Assembly (NCBI GenBank): GCA_017458335.1
Contig: JAFTFT010000016.1
Location: 49,531-113,530 of the forward strand
Source of the DNA: Oscillospiraceae bacterium
Lineage (GTDB): Bacteria; Bacillota; Clostridia; Oscillospirales; Oscillospiraceae
Length of the DNA: 64,000 nt
Direction: 5' to 3'
Part shown: positions 63,012 to 64,000 of the stretch, piece after piece
How positions within the stretch are numbered: position 1 is the first letter of the stretch
Layout of the letters: every line of letters starts with the position of its first letter
The notes under the pieces: generated by a model
Databases searched by the model: none
Seen by the model: the letters and a program-made list of their open reading frames with translations, nothing else
What the model was told of the DNA's origin: nothing
Translations under genes and position numbers: made by a program

Positions 63012-63962
63012 TTACAACCAAAAATCAAAAGATTCTTCTTGCTGTTTTTCTGTGAGATAGTTTTTCAAGAGTTCTACATCTTTACTGATATCTCGTGGTC
63101 TGATTCGATTGATAACCTTTTCTTCAACCTCTGGAGTCCAGTAGATTTTCAATCTTTCCCTGGCTCTCGTGATAGCAGTGTAGAAGATATTGTGTGTCAC
63201 AAGTTCCTCAACTTCGTCAGTAATAACTATCTTTACAGAGTCGTATTCAAGACCTTGTGCTTTATGAATGGATACTGCGTAAGCAATCTGGAATGGTACA
63301 ACAGTGAGTGAAATACTTTCATCTCCATCTTCATCAGCACTCTTTAATTTGTGTACGCAAAATCTGACTAACGATTTTTCTTCGCTTTCCCAACATTCAA
63401 GTAGTTCGAGATTAATACGCCAGAGATCACTTTCATCCACCACCTTGGGTATCTCAACATCAAACTGAATGCGTTCTTCATGAGTATCTGGATTTAGGAT
63501 TTCAATTCCTTTTATGATTCCCTTCATGTTGTTGTGTATGATAGGGAAGAACCTATCTGAATCAAGGAAGAGAATCGGATCTCCGACTTTGTATTGTTGA
63601 ATGTCCCATTGAACTGCGGGGTTAGGATTACTTTCCTGTAAGAATCGATTGATGTTGTTAATTCCGTATAAACCGTCATAATTCAGACAGAGGATAGCCT
63701 CGCCAGGGTCAAGTGAAGAGAGTAGGGTTTCATCCACTTTTAAGGAATAACTTTCTCGCTCGATGACTTCCTTTGCAGTATCATCCATTTGTCTAACCTT
63801 ATCCCATAGTTCAAGTAGTCGTTCATCCTTGGTTCGATGAGGCTGGGTAAGTTCAAATACGTAAGCGTAAAAGCTACCGGCGCATTGAGTGCCGGGCAAT
63901 GATCTGAGATAATACTCCCAAACATGCAGCAAGTATCGTCCACTCTCATGGAGTTGCAGCAA
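63012..63962 (-). CDS. UvrD_C_2-type helicase, C-terminal part (incomplete)
   Basis: 316 residues, lacking Walker A and B. Near residue 35 FELTQPHRTKDERLLELWDKVRQ is the segment after the DExx box of RecD/PIF1-like helicases; the C-terminal part has AYAVSIHKAQGLEYDSVKIV near residue 230 and HNIFYTAITRARERLKIYW near 255 (motifs V-VI). The frame is closed by a stop at 63966-63968, and the apparent TTG start has no ribosome site. Traces of the upstream domain occur in other frames up to the window end, so the gene is frameshifted or continues beyond 64000 in another frame. Codon use is AT-rich. Confidence 0.75.
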   Translation of the reverse strand: MLQLHESGRYLLHVWEYYLRSLPGTQCAGSFYAYVFELTQPHRTKDERLLELWDKVRQMDDTAKEVIERESYSLKVDETLLSSLDPGEAILCLNYDGLYGINNINRFLQESNPNPAVQWDIQQYKVGDPILFLDSDRFFPIIHNNMKGIIKGIEILNPDTHEERIQFDVEIPKVVDESDLWRINLELLECWESEEKSLVRFCVHKLKSADEDGDESISLTVVPFQIAYAVSIHKAQGLEYDSVKIVITDEVEELVTHNIFYTAITRARERLKIYWTPEVEEKVINRIRPRDISKDVELLKNYLTEKQQEESFDFWL

Positions 63963-64000
63963 CTTTCAGCAACTTCCATCCACTTGATGATGCTTGCAGC

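Overview
The window reads as one contig from a GC-rich, anaerobic Clostridia-type Firmicute, probably a gut member of the Oscillospirales. This is inferred from the anaerobic (early cobalt insertion) cobalamin genes, a tripartite tricarboxylate transporter, an L-box lysine riboswitch, a type III pantothenate kinase, dimeric glycyl-tRNA synthetase and strong AGGAGG ribosome sites. No rRNA or tRNA gene was recognised, so the taxonomic call is tentative.

Layout. 1-12338 (+): a tightly overlapping cobalamin operon already running at the left edge (cbiA, cobT, cobU, cobS, a mini CobU-like gene, cobC, cbiB, cobD, cobQ, cbiC, a Cys-rich small protein, cbiD, cbiG, cbiH, cbiJ). 12374-17566 (+): an exported CbiK-type chelatase, a binding protein with two NEAT-like domains fused to a metal/tetrapyrrole-type receptor, a BtuC/FecCD permease and an ATPase with an extra C-terminal domain. 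17563-20830 (+): tctC-tctB-tctA behind a perfect consensus promoter. 20862-25437 (-): lysine-riboswitch-controlled amino acid ABC transporter ending in an M20 peptidase. 25574-28217 (-): a DEDD exonuclease and NADP-type glutamate dehydrogenase. 28272-29385: an intact-looking IS1595-family insertion sequence.

29581-38454: a sensor kinase and an unusual XRE-receiver regulator (-), divergent from a run of membrane and secreted genes (+): a four-helix membrane protein, CPBP protease, M13 peptidase, AIM24-like protein, PrsW-like protease and an Ig-like secreted protein. A terminator follows, with a short group IIC intron remnant abutting it. 38699-44923: nadE and glyQS (-), coaX, an acetyltransferase and an unknown gene (+), then a small membrane protein and a metallophosphoesterase (-). 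44948-50201: an orphan OppF-type ATPase (-), a DUF2974 hydrolase, a MATE transporter fused to an RsbW-like ATPase, and a redoxin gene lacking its 5' end (+). 50342-56458 (-): an operon that starts with a PII-like gene and continues potA-potB-potC-amidohydrolase-potD. 56675-60916 (-): an opp/dpp operon with only one ATPase gene. 61223-62389 (+): an RlmD-type RNA methyltransferase. 62390-64000: an AT-richer accessory patch with four 30-bp tandem repeats, a cytosine methyltransferase cut after 43 codons, its XRE partner and a helicase fragment.

The most interesting points are the exported chelatase with the NEAT-like importer, the PII-led polyamine operon, the MATE-ATPase fusion, the XRE-receiver regulator, the mini CobU and the group IIC remnant at a terminator. 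Functional assignments rest on motif recognition by eye; no database search was run.
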